Program-made: the position numbers and the translations under genes
Source of the DNA: an uncultured Erythrobacter sp.
Lineage (GTDB): Bacteria > Pseudomonadota > Alphaproteobacteria > Sphingomonadales > Sphingomonadaceae
DNA: 64,000 nt
Direction: 5' to 3'
Assembly (NCBI GenBank): GCA_947488155.1
Contig: CANKYK010000002.1
Coordinates: 812,001-876,000, forward strand
Notes under the pieces: generated by a model
Told to the model about the DNA's origin: nothing
What the model saw: the letters and a program-made list of their open reading frames with translations, nothing else
Database searches by the model: none
In this document: positions 8,249 to 15,031 of the stretch, piece after piece
Numbering within the stretch: position 1 is the first letter of the stretch
How the letters are laid out: the number at the start of each line of letters is the position of its first letter

Positions 8249-8734
8249 TTGCAAGTGACTGGTCAGACAGATGGAAATGCCCGTCCTTTGCGCGACTCTG
8301 TGGAGCAAGCCGTCGCCGAAATGGGCGATAGCTGGAGCTTCCTCATCCTGCGCGACGCCTTCTTTGGCGTGCGGCGTTTCGATGGTTTGCTAAAGACGAC
8401 AGGCGCCTCGCCCAATATCCTGAGCGCCCGGCTGAAAAAGCTGGTCGGCTACGGCATTCTGGAGAAACGCGCCTATCATCAAAAGCCCCCTCGTTTTGAG
8501 TATCGTCTGACCGAAAAAGGGCGTGACCTCTATCCGGCGATTGTCCTGTTGATGAAGTGGGGCGACCGCTGGGCTGGGAGCGATGACGGCAATGAAGCGA
8601 AATCCAGCACAAAGCCGCCGATTGCGCTTATTCATCGCAACTGCGGCAAGGCAATCGATCCGGTTCTGGAATGTGACAAATGCGGCGAGCCAATAAGGGT
8701 CCATGAGATGGACTGGAAAGCCACCGGTGATTGA
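8249..8734 (+). CDS. HxlR-family winged-helix regulator with C-terminal cysteine cluster
   Basis: A 161-residue transcription regulator. Residues 15-100 match the HxlR winged helix: MGDSWSFLILRDAFFGVRRFDG, then SPNILSARLKKLVGYGIL as the recognition helix region, then the wing FEYRLTEKG. An extra C-terminal part has His129, Cys132, Cys142 and Cys145 (RNCGK then CDKCGE), a likely metal-binding ribbon not found in minimal HxlR proteins. The frame starts with TTG at 8249; a GTG at 8255 is an alternative. It is divergent from the SnoaL/DoxX pair with a palindrome between them, so autoregulation and control of that pair is the obvious model. The inducer is unknown. Confidence 0.88.
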   Translation: MQVTGQTDGNARPLRDSVEQAVAEMGDSWSFLILRDAFFGVRRFDGLLKTTGASPNILSARLKKLVGYGILEKRAYHQKPPRFEYRLTEKGRDLYPAIVLLMKWGDRWAGSDDGNEAKSSTKPPIALIHRNCGKAIDPVLECDKCGEPIRVHEMDWKATGD

Positions 8735-8841
8735 GGTGAAGTTCGCTTGCCAACTGATACTGCGCCATTATCGAAAGCGAAGCAAATGTAAATTTGGCTT
8801 TGTCGAATGGACCTAGCGACCCTTAGCAACACCACCGCAAT

Positions 8842-9264
8842 CTAATCTCGGCTAAACCTCTGCGCTCCGGTCCGGGTGCAAAGAACCTTTGTTAAACGGC
8901 CGTTTGCGTCCAGTTTTTGAAGTTGGTTTGTGCCGATGCGGCGATAGCGTTCGCCCTTTTTGGCGCCTCGGGTAAAGGTCAGGACGCGGCCCTTTAGTAG
9001 GTATACGCCGCCGCCTTGTTCGCTGCTGTAACTGGAGGCCGCGCCGAGGCGGAAGCCGGCATCTTCGATCACATCATAGGCCGCGCCGGTGGCATCGCCG
9101 GGTAGGGCGCATTGGTAATTGCCCTGCGGCATGGTCGACAGCATGCTGCCATCGCCGCTTGCCTGGCCCACAGCTGCGCCGGGATTTTGGCTGCGTGCAT
9201 GCGGGGTCACGGCCGCGATCGCCGCTGCAAAAGCCGTTAATCCTATGACATAGCGCATTTTCAT
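8842..9264 (-). CDS. Secreted protein of unknown function
   Basis: A 140-residue protein with a signal peptide (hydrophobic residues 6-20, cleavage near HARSQ). The mature part has two widely spaced cysteines (in YQCALPG and VLCTRT), suggesting one disulfide, and short strands such as YLLKGRVLTFTRG. I recognise a general sphingomonad secreted-protein look but no named domain. ATG at 9262-9264 was used; a second ATG lies two codons inside. It is alone on this strand between the HxlR gene and efp, and is divergent from efp, with a 169-base region shared for promoters. Confidence 0.72.
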   Translation of the reverse strand: MKMRYVIGLTAFAAAIAAVTPHARSQNPGAAVGQASGDGSMLSTMPQGNYQCALPGDATGAAYDVIEDAGFRLGAASSYSSEQGGGVYLLKGRVLTFTRGAKKGERYRRIGTNQLQKLDANGRLTKVLCTRTGAQRFSRD

Positions 9265-9433
9265 TTGGCCCCGTTATCATGCGGCATATGGGCGCACCAC
9301 CGCGTTTACCATGTGTTTGCCATAATCATGCTCAGCTTTACCTCGCCTGAAGCCTCGGCTATGCGCGCAGCCGCAAGGTTGCCCGATCATCGGGCGCGTA
9401 CCCATTATTTCCGACAAGAAGGCCACAAGCCCC

Positions 9434-9997
9434 ATGAAGATCAGCGGCGTCGATATCCGTCCCGGCAATATCATCGAGTATGAAAAAGGCATCTGGAAAG
9501 TTGCCAAGATCCAACACACCCAGCCTGGCAAGGGCGGGGCCTATATGCAGGTGGAAATGAAGAACCTGCAGGACGGGCGCAAAACCAACGTCCGCTTCCG
9601 CAGCGCCGACACGGTTGAGAAGGTTCGTCTGGATACCTCGGACTATCAATTCCTCTATGAAGACGGCGATATGCTCGTCTTTATGGACCAGAAGAATTAC
9701 GAGCAGATCATGTTGCCGTCCGATCTACTGGGCGATGCGCGCCCATTCCTGCAAGACGGAATGGAGGTCCAGCTGGAACTGTGGGAAGAAAAGCCGATTT
9801 CGGTTCAGCTGCCAAACCAGATTGAGGCCGAGATTGTTGAGGCCGACGCCGTGGTGAAGGGGCAGACCGCCTCCTCCAGCTACAAGCCTGCCGTGCTCGA
9901 CAATGGCGTGCGCATCATGGTGCCGCCGCATATCGGCGCTGGCACTCGGATCATCGTGGATGTCTATGAACAGACCTATGTCGGGAAAGCGGGCTAA
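9434..9997 (+). CDS. efp: Translation elongation factor P
   Basis: EF-P binds the ribosomal E/P sites and relieves stalling at polyproline stretches. The 187-residue length is normal, with the KOW-like N-terminal domain, then the OB domains. The tip loop reads PGKGGAY with Lys33 at the position modified by beta-lysylation in bacteria that carry EpmA/EpmB; whether this host modifies it cannot be seen here. The C-terminal [17 protein letters not shown] is typical. Upstream lies a 169-base region shared with the divergent secreted protein; the inositol-phosphatase gene follows after six bases, so the two are likely co-transcribed. Confidence 0.97.
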   Translation: MKISGVDIRPGNIIEYEKGIWKVAKIQHTQPGKGGAYMQVEMKNLQDGRKTNVRFRSADTVEKVRLDTSDYQFLYEDGDMLVFMDQKNYEQIMLPSDLLGDARPFLQDGMEVQLELWEEKPISVQLPNQIEAEIVEADAVVKGQTASSSYKPAVLDNGVRIMVPPHIGAGTRIIVDVYEQTYVGKAG

Positions 9998-10003
9998 CTT
10001 CTC

Positions 10004-10837
10004 ATGTCGATGTTTTCAGGTCTAATCCGCGTGATGGAGCGCGCCGCGCGTAAAGCGGGCGGGCGTTTGCGCCGTGATTTTGGCGAGGTGGAGCACCTTC
10101 AGGTGAGCCGCAAGGGCCCGGCGGATTTTGTCAGCAAGGCCGATATGCGCGCTGAGCGGACGCTTTATGACGAGCTGTTAAAGGCGCGGCCCGGTTGGGG
10201 CTTTGTGCTGGAAGAGGCGGGCATTATTGAGGGCGATCCCGATATGCCGCGCTGGATCATCGATCCCTTGGATGGGACGAGCAATTTCCTCCACGGCATT
10301 CCGCATTTCGCGATTTCGATTGCGGTGCAGGAACCGCGCCTGGGCGGGCCGGATGCGAAGGGCAATGCCTGGGGCGACGTGACGGCGGCGGTGATTTATC
10401 ATCCGATCGAAGATCACACCTATTGGGCAGAGAAAACCCGCGGGGCGTGGCTGCAGGATGCGCGCCTGCGCGTTTCGGGTCGTTCGCAGATGAGCGATGC
10501 CTTGATCGCGACAGGCATTCCGTTTGCGGGCCACGGCGATTTTGCTGAATGGAGCCGGATTTTCGGCGCCATTGGCCCAGAGGTTGCGGGCATTCGCCGC
10601 TTTGGCGCAGCATCGCTCGACTTGGCCTATGTGGCGCAGGGGCGCTTTGATGGCTTCTGGGAAAGCGGGCTCAATGATTGGGATACGGCGGCAGGATGCT
10701 TGCTGATCCGCGAAGCGGGCGGCTTCGTTAGCGATTTTCGCGGTCGCTCCAGTCCGATCCATTCGCAGCAAGTGCTGGCCGCGAACAATGGCCTGCATTC
10801 CAAGCTGCATAAGCTGCTGGCGAATTCACTGAAGTAA
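10004..10837 (+). CDS. suhB: Inositol monophosphatase family protein
   Basis: A 277-residue magnesium-dependent phosphatase of the IMPase family. Metal ligands are visible as Glu70-Glu71 in LEEAG and DPLDGT at residues 87-92, with the C-terminal WDTAAGCLLIREAGG supplying the last aspartate. In proteobacteria this type is usually called SuhB and, besides inositol monophosphate hydrolysis, can act in rRNA transcription antitermination; the sequence does not show which role applies. It lies six bases behind efp and ahead of tRNA-Leu. ATG at 10004 is used; a second ATG lies two codons later. Confidence 0.9.
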   Translation: MSMFSGLIRVMERAARKAGGRLRRDFGEVEHLQVSRKGPADFVSKADMRAERTLYDELLKARPGWGFVLEEAGIIEGDPDMPRWIIDPLDGTSNFLHGIPHFAISIAVQEPRLGGPDAKGNAWGDVTAAVIYHPIEDHTYWAEKTRGAWLQDARLRVSGRSQMSDALIATGIPFAGHGDFAEWSRIFGAIGPEVAGIRRFGAASLDLAYVAQGRFDGFWESGLNDWDTAAGCLLIREAGGFVSDFRGRSSPIHSQQVLAANNGLHSKLHKLLANSLK

Positions 10838-10891
10838 GGCTCTTGATGTGAGCGCGGGGCGCGGCTAACAGGCGCGCTTCACGATAGGCGT

Positions 10892-10976
10892 GCCCCTGTG
10901 GTGGAATTGGTAGACGCGCTCGACTCAAAATCGAGTTCCTAACGGAGTGCCCGTTCGAGTCGGGCCAGGGGCACCA
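10892..10976 (+). tRNA. tRNA-Leu (anticodon CAA)
   Basis: The 85-base sequence folds as a class II tRNA: acceptor arms GCCCCTG and CAGGGGC pair over seven bases, the discriminator is A, and CCA is encoded. The anticodon stem CTCGA/TCGAG encloses loop CTCAAAA, giving anticodon CAA for UUG codons. A long variable arm (around TTCCTAACGGAGT) and the T-loop TTCGAGT are present. The accessory region starts directly downstream, but no second copy of the tRNA 3' end was found, so use as an integration site is not supported. Confidence 0.95.
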
Positions 10977-11006
10977 AATTTTTGCAGAAAATTTGGTTTT
11001 GGTTTT

Positions 11007-11145
11007 GCGCACTGGCATCCGGCAGTGCGCTATCCTCGTTTTTGTTTGGCTTCAAGCGCCAGCGCTCACATCCGTTCGCTTGGCTATCCTCGCATAAGCT
11101 CGGGCGCGCAGTCGCGCTTGCGACGCCTGCGGCGTCGAACCATTC
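11007..11145 (-). repeat. Modular palindromic repeat, copy C (inverted relative to copies A and B)
   Basis: Reverse-complemented, this stretch matches the end of copy A: GGAATGG, then a perfect 7-bp hairpin, then CAAG, then CGCCCGAGCTTATGCGAGGA, then the GCGCTTGA tail. The hairpin here is CGACGCC/GGCGTCG (11121-11137), whereas copies A and B have GGTCCGC/GCGGACC at the same place, so the stem is kept while its bases differ. On the plus strand it also carries two hairpins with an ATCC loop each followed by TATCCTCG (11007-11038 and 11058-11092). It lies between tRNA-Leu and the 3' end of the orphan gene. Confidence 0.8.
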
Positions 11146-11153
11146 CAAGCCTG

Positions 11154-11831
11154 TCAGGTTTGCTCGCCCAACTTCCTTCTCTCCAATTCCCATTCCTTCT
11201 TCCACCTCTCGCGCAGGTCGGTGAAGAATTGCAGGTTCGCCGCGCGGTTCTCCTCGCTGTGGCGCTCTTCGTATCGCTCCTGCTCCCACTCCTCCCGCAA
11301 TTGGGCGCGCAGCTCAGCCTTGAGCGCTTCGTAAGCCGGATGGCCGGGGCGCAGTGCCTGCGATCCATAGCGTTGCGGTAAGCGGCCCCGCAGGAAGAAC
11401 ATCACCAGCGCCTCGTTATGGCGTGTCTCGGTGCCCAGCACCCTGCCGGAGGAGACGACCATCCGCTCCTCGCCGGTGATAGCGCGGGTGAGGGCGGTCG
11501 CCTCCAGCCGGGAAACCCCGCGGTCAATCGCCGCATCCCACGCCGCACGGAAACTTTCCGCGCCGGGCCGCGCGCGCAATTTGTAGAGTGCTTCAAGTGA
11601 TTTGCCGATGTGCCGCGCAGCGGAGGACACGATGCCGGTCGCCGCAAGATGAGCGATGAATTCGCGTTGCAGTTCAGGGGTGATGGAATTGCGGCGAGGG
11701 CGGCTGTGCGGGACCGGGGTGAAGCCGAGGAGAGGGTCGTCCTGCGCAGGCGGAGCGGCTTCAAAGGCAACGGCAGAGGTGCCCTGGCGGGGGATGGCGC
11801 GTTTGTTGGTGAGTTCTGCTTTTTTCGTCAT
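11154..11831 (-). CDS. Orphan basic helical protein, possible HTH/terminase-small-subunit-like
   Basis: A 225-residue protein of no firmly named family. Residues 46-100 read like a helix-turn-helix: ITPELQREFIAHL, then TGIVSSAARHIGKSLEALYKL, then a basic turn and a tryptophan helix FRAAWDAAIDRG. This order resembles small DNA-binding subunits of phage terminases and some sphingomonad orphan proteins. The C-terminal ~70 residues are a charged, coiled-coil-like segment rich in Glu and Arg. The gene is framed by inverted copies of the modular repeat, and its start codon (11829-11831) lies inside the 103-bp interspersed repeat, so its native promoter may have been displaced. DNA binding is an inference only. 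Confidence 0.72.
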   Translation of the reverse strand: MTKKAELTNKRAIPRQGTSAVAFEAAPPAQDDPLLGFTPVPHSRPRRNSITPELQREFIAHLAATGIVSSAARHIGKSLEALYKLRARPGAESFRAAWDAAIDRGVSRLEATALTRAITGEERMVVSSGRVLGTETRHNEALVMFFLRGRLPQRYGSQALRPGHPAYEALKAELRAQLREEWEQERYEERHSEENRAANLQFFTDLRERWKKEWELERRKLGEQT

Positions 11832-11928
11832 TGCGAGGAGCCTTGGCGGAGTCGAAGACGGCCCGTTGGGCCACCCGGCAATCCAGATAGCTTCGGGTAT
11901 GGATTGCTTCGCTACGCTCGCAATGACG
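11826..11928. repeat. 103-bp interspersed palindromic repeat (CGTCATTGCGAG type)
   Basis: The ends CGTCATTGCGAG and CTCGCAATGACG are inverted repeats, with an internal GGCCCGTTGGGCC hairpin and the common core TGGATTGCTTCGCTACG. This looks like the short imperfect palindromes scattered through many proteobacterial genomes. It overlaps the first two codons of the orphan gene. Confidence 0.85.
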
Positions 11929-11940
11929 AGTAGGAAAATG

Positions 11941-12259
11941 GAATTTTTGTGTTCCGCAGCACATCCGTGCTGCGATATCCTCGCTCACACGGCCTAAAGG
12001 CCGCGTCGCTGCGGGCGGGCGTCTTTGTTGTCCTACCGCTTCGCTACTTGAGGACAGAGGGCCTTGCGGCGCTGCGCGCCGTGCTCCGCGACCAAGCCAG
12101 TGACAAAGCACCAAGCATAACAGCTCTAGGTCGTTGGCTGGGAATGGTCCGGTCCGCGACCAGCGGACCGCAAGGGCGCACGCCCGCCCGAGCTTATGCG
12201 AGGAGAGCCAAGGCGGACGGATGTCCGCCGCCCGGCGCTTGAGGGTCAAAACAAATAAC
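11941..12259 (+). repeat. Modular palindromic repeat, copy A (longest copy)
   Basis: An ordered chain of short hairpins joined by conserved linkers. In order: CGCAGCAC-loop ATCC-GTGCTGCG (11955-11974), then TATCCTCGCTCA; CGGCC/GGCCG with loop TAAA (11990-12003), then CGTCGCTGCGGGCGG; CGGCGC/GCGCCG (12067-12081), then TGCTCCGC and ACCAAGCCAGTGACAA; GGTCCGC/GCGGACC (12151-12169), then GCAAGGGCGCACGC; and on the other strand GGCGGAC-ATCC-GTCCGCC (12212-12229). No coding potential explains this spacing. Copy B repeats the first four modules; copy C the last two, inverted. Confidence 0.85.
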
Positions 12260-12338
12260 TCAGGCGTCGAGGCGCAAGATTGGTGGGAGGCACCAAGAGG
12301 CTTGGCGCAATCTCGATGGGGTGAACCAAGAGGGGATG

Positions 12339-12549
12339 AGTTTTTGTGTTCCGCAGCACAGCCGTGCTGCGATATCCTCGCTCATGCGACCTGAAGGTCG
12401 CGTCGCTGCGGGCGGCCACAAGGGCCTTGCGGTCGCTGGCGCGACCGTGCTCCGCCACCAAGCCAGTGACAACGCGCCAAGCGTCATCGCGCGAGGTCGC
12501 TGGCCGGGAATGGTTCGGTCCGCGACCAGCGGACCGCAAGGGCGCACGC
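12339..12549 (+). repeat. Modular palindromic repeat, copy B
   Basis: A direct, shorter copy of A, sharing the linkers TTTTTGTGTTCCGCAGCACA, CGTCGCTGCGGGCGG, GGGCCTTGCGG, ACCAAGCCAGTGACAA and GGACCGCAAGGGCGCACGC. Two stems differ from copy A with compensation: GCGACC/GGTCGC (12386-12401) replaces CGGCC/GGCCG, and CGGTCGC/GCGACCG (12430-12447) replaces CGGCGC/GCGCCG. A ~30-base stretch after CTGCGGGCGG present in A is missing or different. Confidence 0.85.
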
Positions 12550-12573
12550 AGTATCGTTGGCATCTGCACATCT

Positions 12574-12591
12574 CAAGCGCGGATGCGCTTG
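12574..12591 (-). repeat. Isolated ATCC-loop hairpin
   Basis: On the minus strand CAAGCGC and GCGCTTG pair perfectly around the loop ATCC, the same loop found in the first module of copies A and C. It is followed on that strand by no TATCCTCG linker, so it is a solitary or degenerate module. Confidence 0.6.
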
Positions 12592-12645
12592 CGAAAATCA
12601 AGAGCAGACAAAGTGGCCAAGGCAAATACATCTTAGAAGAATGAC

Positions 12646-13194
12646 TTATCCTGCCGAGCGCAAGCTGGTTTCTACGCGACCATTGAGAAATTCAAGTTGT
12701 GCTCGCCACCAATAGACAGCTTCACGGAACAGCTGTGTGCCATCCCACCCATCATATAAATCGTAGACTAAAACGCGCCCGTCTTCCTCATTTGAAGGAA
12801 GTGAAGCGCCAAACGAAAACTCTTTAAGAATGTTGTTGCGCTCGCGGTCGATGAAATCAAAGAATACCCAATGCATTTCTCGATTACTTTGTATGTCGGT
12901 CCAAAAGTCGTCCACTGCAACGCGAAATTCTGGGCCTCTGGGACGGTCAACATTCCGGAGCACGTGGCCGACGGTTCGTAAGAGCGATACACCAGCAAAC
13001 CAGTTCACCATCCATTCCGGATGTTCGTCATCAATATCACTGTTCTGAAATTCAAACAGAATATGCTGTGTAAAGCTCCATGGTTCTCCAGCGAAGAGTC
13101 TGGAGATCACAGGGCTACGAACAAAAATATCGCCAGTAACCCAACTCGGACGTCCGTGATGCTCGTGGTCAAATTCCTTGTTCGAAGCTGTCAT
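12646..13194 (-). CDS. Unknown protein, partner of the ParB-like gene
   Basis: A 182-residue soluble protein with no signal peptide or membrane segment. It is rich in aromatic residues and acidic patches; motifs by eye include FEFQNSDIDDEHPEWM, TVGHVLRNVDRPRG and the charged helix DFIDRERNNILKEF. I do not recognise the family. It starts two bases after the stop of the ParB-like gene on the same strand, so the two form an operon and probably work together. Base composition is lower in GC (about 48% in a sampled 60-base stretch) than the flanking core genes (about 65% in a comparable sample), which with the neighbouring repeats suggests acquisition by transfer. Confidence 0.78.
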   Translation of the reverse strand: MTASNKEFDHEHHGRPSWVTGDIFVRSPVISRLFAGEPWSFTQHILFEFQNSDIDDEHPEWMVNWFAGVSLLRTVGHVLRNVDRPRGPEFRVAVDDFWTDIQSNREMHWVFFDFIDRERNNILKEFSFGASLPSNEEDGRVLVYDLYDGWDGTQLFREAVYWWRAQLEFLNGRVETSLRSAG

Positions 13195-13196
13195 AA

Positions 13197-14489
13197 TTAT
13201 AGAGACAGAGCAGCTGTGATGAAACGGCCCAAGCGGTTCCAGTAAGCGCGAAACTCTTGCTCCATTGGGGCGAAATCCGGTGAGTGAAGAAGTCTTTGCA
13301 TGCTTGCTACAGAGATCAACTCGTCGTCTCGACGAATTCGCTCCAACTCATCGAAGTACCGTCCGTCAATAAGATCTCTTTCCCTCAACGAATGCGCTAC
13401 GGCACGCACCCTTCGCGAGAGATCAGGTCGCTCATTGAGTTGATGCTCTTCGATATAACCTTCGACCGAATGCTCTACCAGCATGCGTAGCAAAGCAGCA
13501 GTAGCATTTGGGTATGTTTGGATCGGCAGGCGACACAATTCCTCCCAGATACGAGCAACACGTTGCTGATTCGCTGTCCATTGTGGGGTCTCGGTTCCTT
13601 GTGGAATTAGAGTCCGGGATGGTGGTGGGCGCCGAGGCGGACGACCTCTGGGGTTCCTCGGTCGGCCGGTCAGATTTTCTTCCTCTTGCTCTGCAAGCCG
13701 ATGTTGCTCGGTCGGTAAAATGCCTTCTGCCTCAAGTTCATCGAGATACCGTCTTTTCCCCTCGTTGTTCCAGAGATGACCAAGTGTGAGATGTCCTTCA
13801 GCAAGATCGTTTGCGATTCTCTCGAGAGCTTCGAGGACTGCTTCGCGATTGTGCGTCAGCCGAAAGCGCCGCCCTGCCGCCGAGATACCCACTCGTCCAC
13901 GGAACTGTTCTGACGATAGAAGTCGAGTGAGTGTCGACCAAGGAATTCGCTCCTGTGGCAATCGCTCCTCTTCGCGAAGAAGGTCTTCAATGGAAGCACC
14001 CACGTTGATTTGTCCGCCGCGACCTGTCCGCTCGACAAAATTGTGTTTTGCACGATCGTCCCAGCTAATTTGACCGACGCCACCCTGTGTGCCGGTGTGT
14101 CGCCTCGACAGAATTTCGTCGATTATGTCGCGATCCCCTTCTACCTGACACGGTAGTCTCGTTGGAAACCGACCTTGCCATCTTTGCCTTTCATTCAGAA
14201 AATGCTGAGCGAGTTCATCGTTCGGCGCAAGACTGGGGTCGCGCAGAAGCTTCATGCATGTTACTCGACGATTACCATCAAACACTACATAACTACCGTC
14301 GTGAAGCATTACGAGCGGCGGATCGAATACTCTTCGCTTGTCCACTATATCACTTACGAGATTTTTCATTCTAGCTTCGTGCATTCGAAACAATTCGTCG
14401 ATTGCTGCACTCTCATCACGTAATTCACCATGTCTATCGTTCGCAGGGTTGACCATCAACTGCGATATTAGGACATTCTGAAATGGCAT
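13197..14489 (-). CDS. ParB/Srx-fold protein with C-terminal helical domain
   Basis: A 430-residue protein. Residues 5-85 fit the ParB/Srx N-terminal fold: VLISQLMVNPANDR, then VFDPPLVMLHDGSYVVFDGNRRVTCMKLL, where DGNRR at 71-75 takes the place of the ParB nucleotide-binding GERR box. RRHTGTQGG near 129-137 and WDDRAKHNF near 143-151 follow as in stand-alone ParB-like proteins. A Pro/Arg-rich linker (274-293) separates a helical C-terminal domain. Chromosome partitioning is unlikely: there is no ParA neighbour. Such proteins occur in mobile and defence-type loci and may bind or cut nucleic acid or hydrolyse nucleotides. A strong ribosome site (GAGGGGGG) precedes the ATG. Confidence 0.82.
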   Translation of the reverse strand: MPFQNVLISQLMVNPANDRHGELRDESAAIDELFRMHEARMKNLVSDIVDKRRVFDPPLVMLHDGSYVVFDGNRRVTCMKLLRDPSLAPNDELAQHFLNERQRWQGRFPTRLPCQVEGDRDIIDEILSRRHTGTQGGVGQISWDDRAKHNFVERTGRGGQINVGASIEDLLREEERLPQERIPWSTLTRLLSSEQFRGRVGISAAGRRFRLTHNREAVLEALERIANDLAEGHLTLGHLWNNEGKRRYLDELEAEGILPTEQHRLAEQEEENLTGRPRNPRGRPPRRPPPSRTLIPQGTETPQWTANQQRVARIWEELCRLPIQTYPNATAALLRMLVEHSVEGYIEEHQLNERPDLSRRVRAVAHSLRERDLIDGRYFDELERIRRDDELISVASMQRLLHSPDFAPMEQEFRAYWNRLGRFITAALSL

Positions 14490-14566
14490 TGTGCCCCCCT
14501 CTTATAGATTTATACTTACGGGTAACGTCAAATCATTCAAGGTAATTGATAACAGCTCCCACACCC

Positions 14567-14595
14567 TTGACCCCCGCGCCACCCGCCGCTAAAGG
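14567..14595 (+). promoter_or_regulatory. Likely promoter of the rpsL (S12/str) operon
   Basis: TTGACC at 14567-14572 and TAAAGG at 14590-14595 are spaced by 17 bases; the -10 element is weak but the discriminator GCGCGC is GC-rich. The same TAA...GCGC pattern appears before rpsM. Inference from position and pattern only. Confidence 0.5.
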
Positions 14596-14604
14596 CGCGC
14601 TCAT

Positions 14605-14631
14605 CCGGGGCGTGCTGCGTGCACACCCCGG
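14605..14631 (+). promoter_or_regulatory. Hairpin in rpsL leader
   Basis: CCGGGG pairs with CCCCGG and inner GTGC with GCAC, giving a strong stem directly after the proposed start of transcription. It may be an RNA element of the leader. Confidence 0.5.
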
Positions 14632-14666
14632 CCAAATAGAGCTGAACATTGCCGGTTAAGTCCCGG

Positions 14667-14700
14667 AGGCCTCGCTCGCTTGAGCTAGGCCTTTTCTATT
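14667..14700 (+). terminator. Intrinsic terminator or attenuator in rpsL leader
   Basis: AGGCCT pairs with AGGCCT across an inner CTC/GAG helix and is followed by TTTTCTATTT. No plus-strand gene ends just upstream, so the hairpin either attenuates the S12 operon or is the relic of a gene displaced when the accessory region arrived. Confidence 0.65.
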
Positions 14701-14717
14701 TGCTCTTCTGTCGTTTG

Positions 14718-14744
14718 TTATCCTGAAACGAGTTCAGGATGACG
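14718..14744. repeat. Interspersed repeat half-site (hairpin)
   Basis: ATCCTGAA and TTCAGGAT form a perfect hairpin ending in GACG. The 27 bases are the same as the right end of the longer palindrome at 15425-15536. Confidence 0.75.
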
Positions 14745-14836
14745 AATTTGCGGAAGGGTTGGGGCGACCGTCAAAGTAACCCGGTGCTTTGTTACCGGGT
14801 GGAGTGTTTCAGTTTGTTTCTGCGCACCGCGTGGGC

Positions 14837-14874
14837 GGCCCGTCATACTTCGACAGGCTCAGCACGAACGGGCC
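14837..14874. repeat. Short interspersed repeat with GGCCCGT/ACGGGCC ends
   Basis: Perfect 7-bp inverted ends surround CATACTTCGACAGGCTCAGC, a core seen in scattered intergenic repeats of many proteobacteria. It lies within the rpsL leader. Confidence 0.65.
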
Positions 14875-14984
14875 GCTTGAACGAACTTCACTTCACCCGA
14901 CCAGCCAAGCGCCTGCCCCAGCGGCCAGGACCGAGCCCCTTCATGCGGAAGTGGCAGCCGGTTCCGCGCCTGCTAAGGGGCGTC

Positions 14985-15010
14985 CTGATCCGGTAATCCC
15001 GCCGGATCAG
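14985..15010 (+). promoter_or_regulatory. Hairpin just upstream of the rpsL ribosome site
   Basis: CTGATCCGG and CCGGATCAG pair perfectly over nine bases around a short loop, ending six bases before AAGGTGAAGG, the rpsL ribosome-binding site. There is no U-tract, so this is a candidate translational control element, not a terminator. Confidence 0.55.
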
Positions 15011-15031
15011 AATAAAAGGTGAAGGTATTCA

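Noticed and set aside
12246..12644. Overlapping open frames on both strands in the repeat region
   Set aside because: They follow repeat copy boundaries, are made of hairpin sequence, and carry no domains or ribosome sites.
10892..14560. Site-specific integration of an island at tRNA-Leu
   Set aside because: No duplicate of the tRNA 3' end and no integrase were found downstream, although the accessory region starts there.
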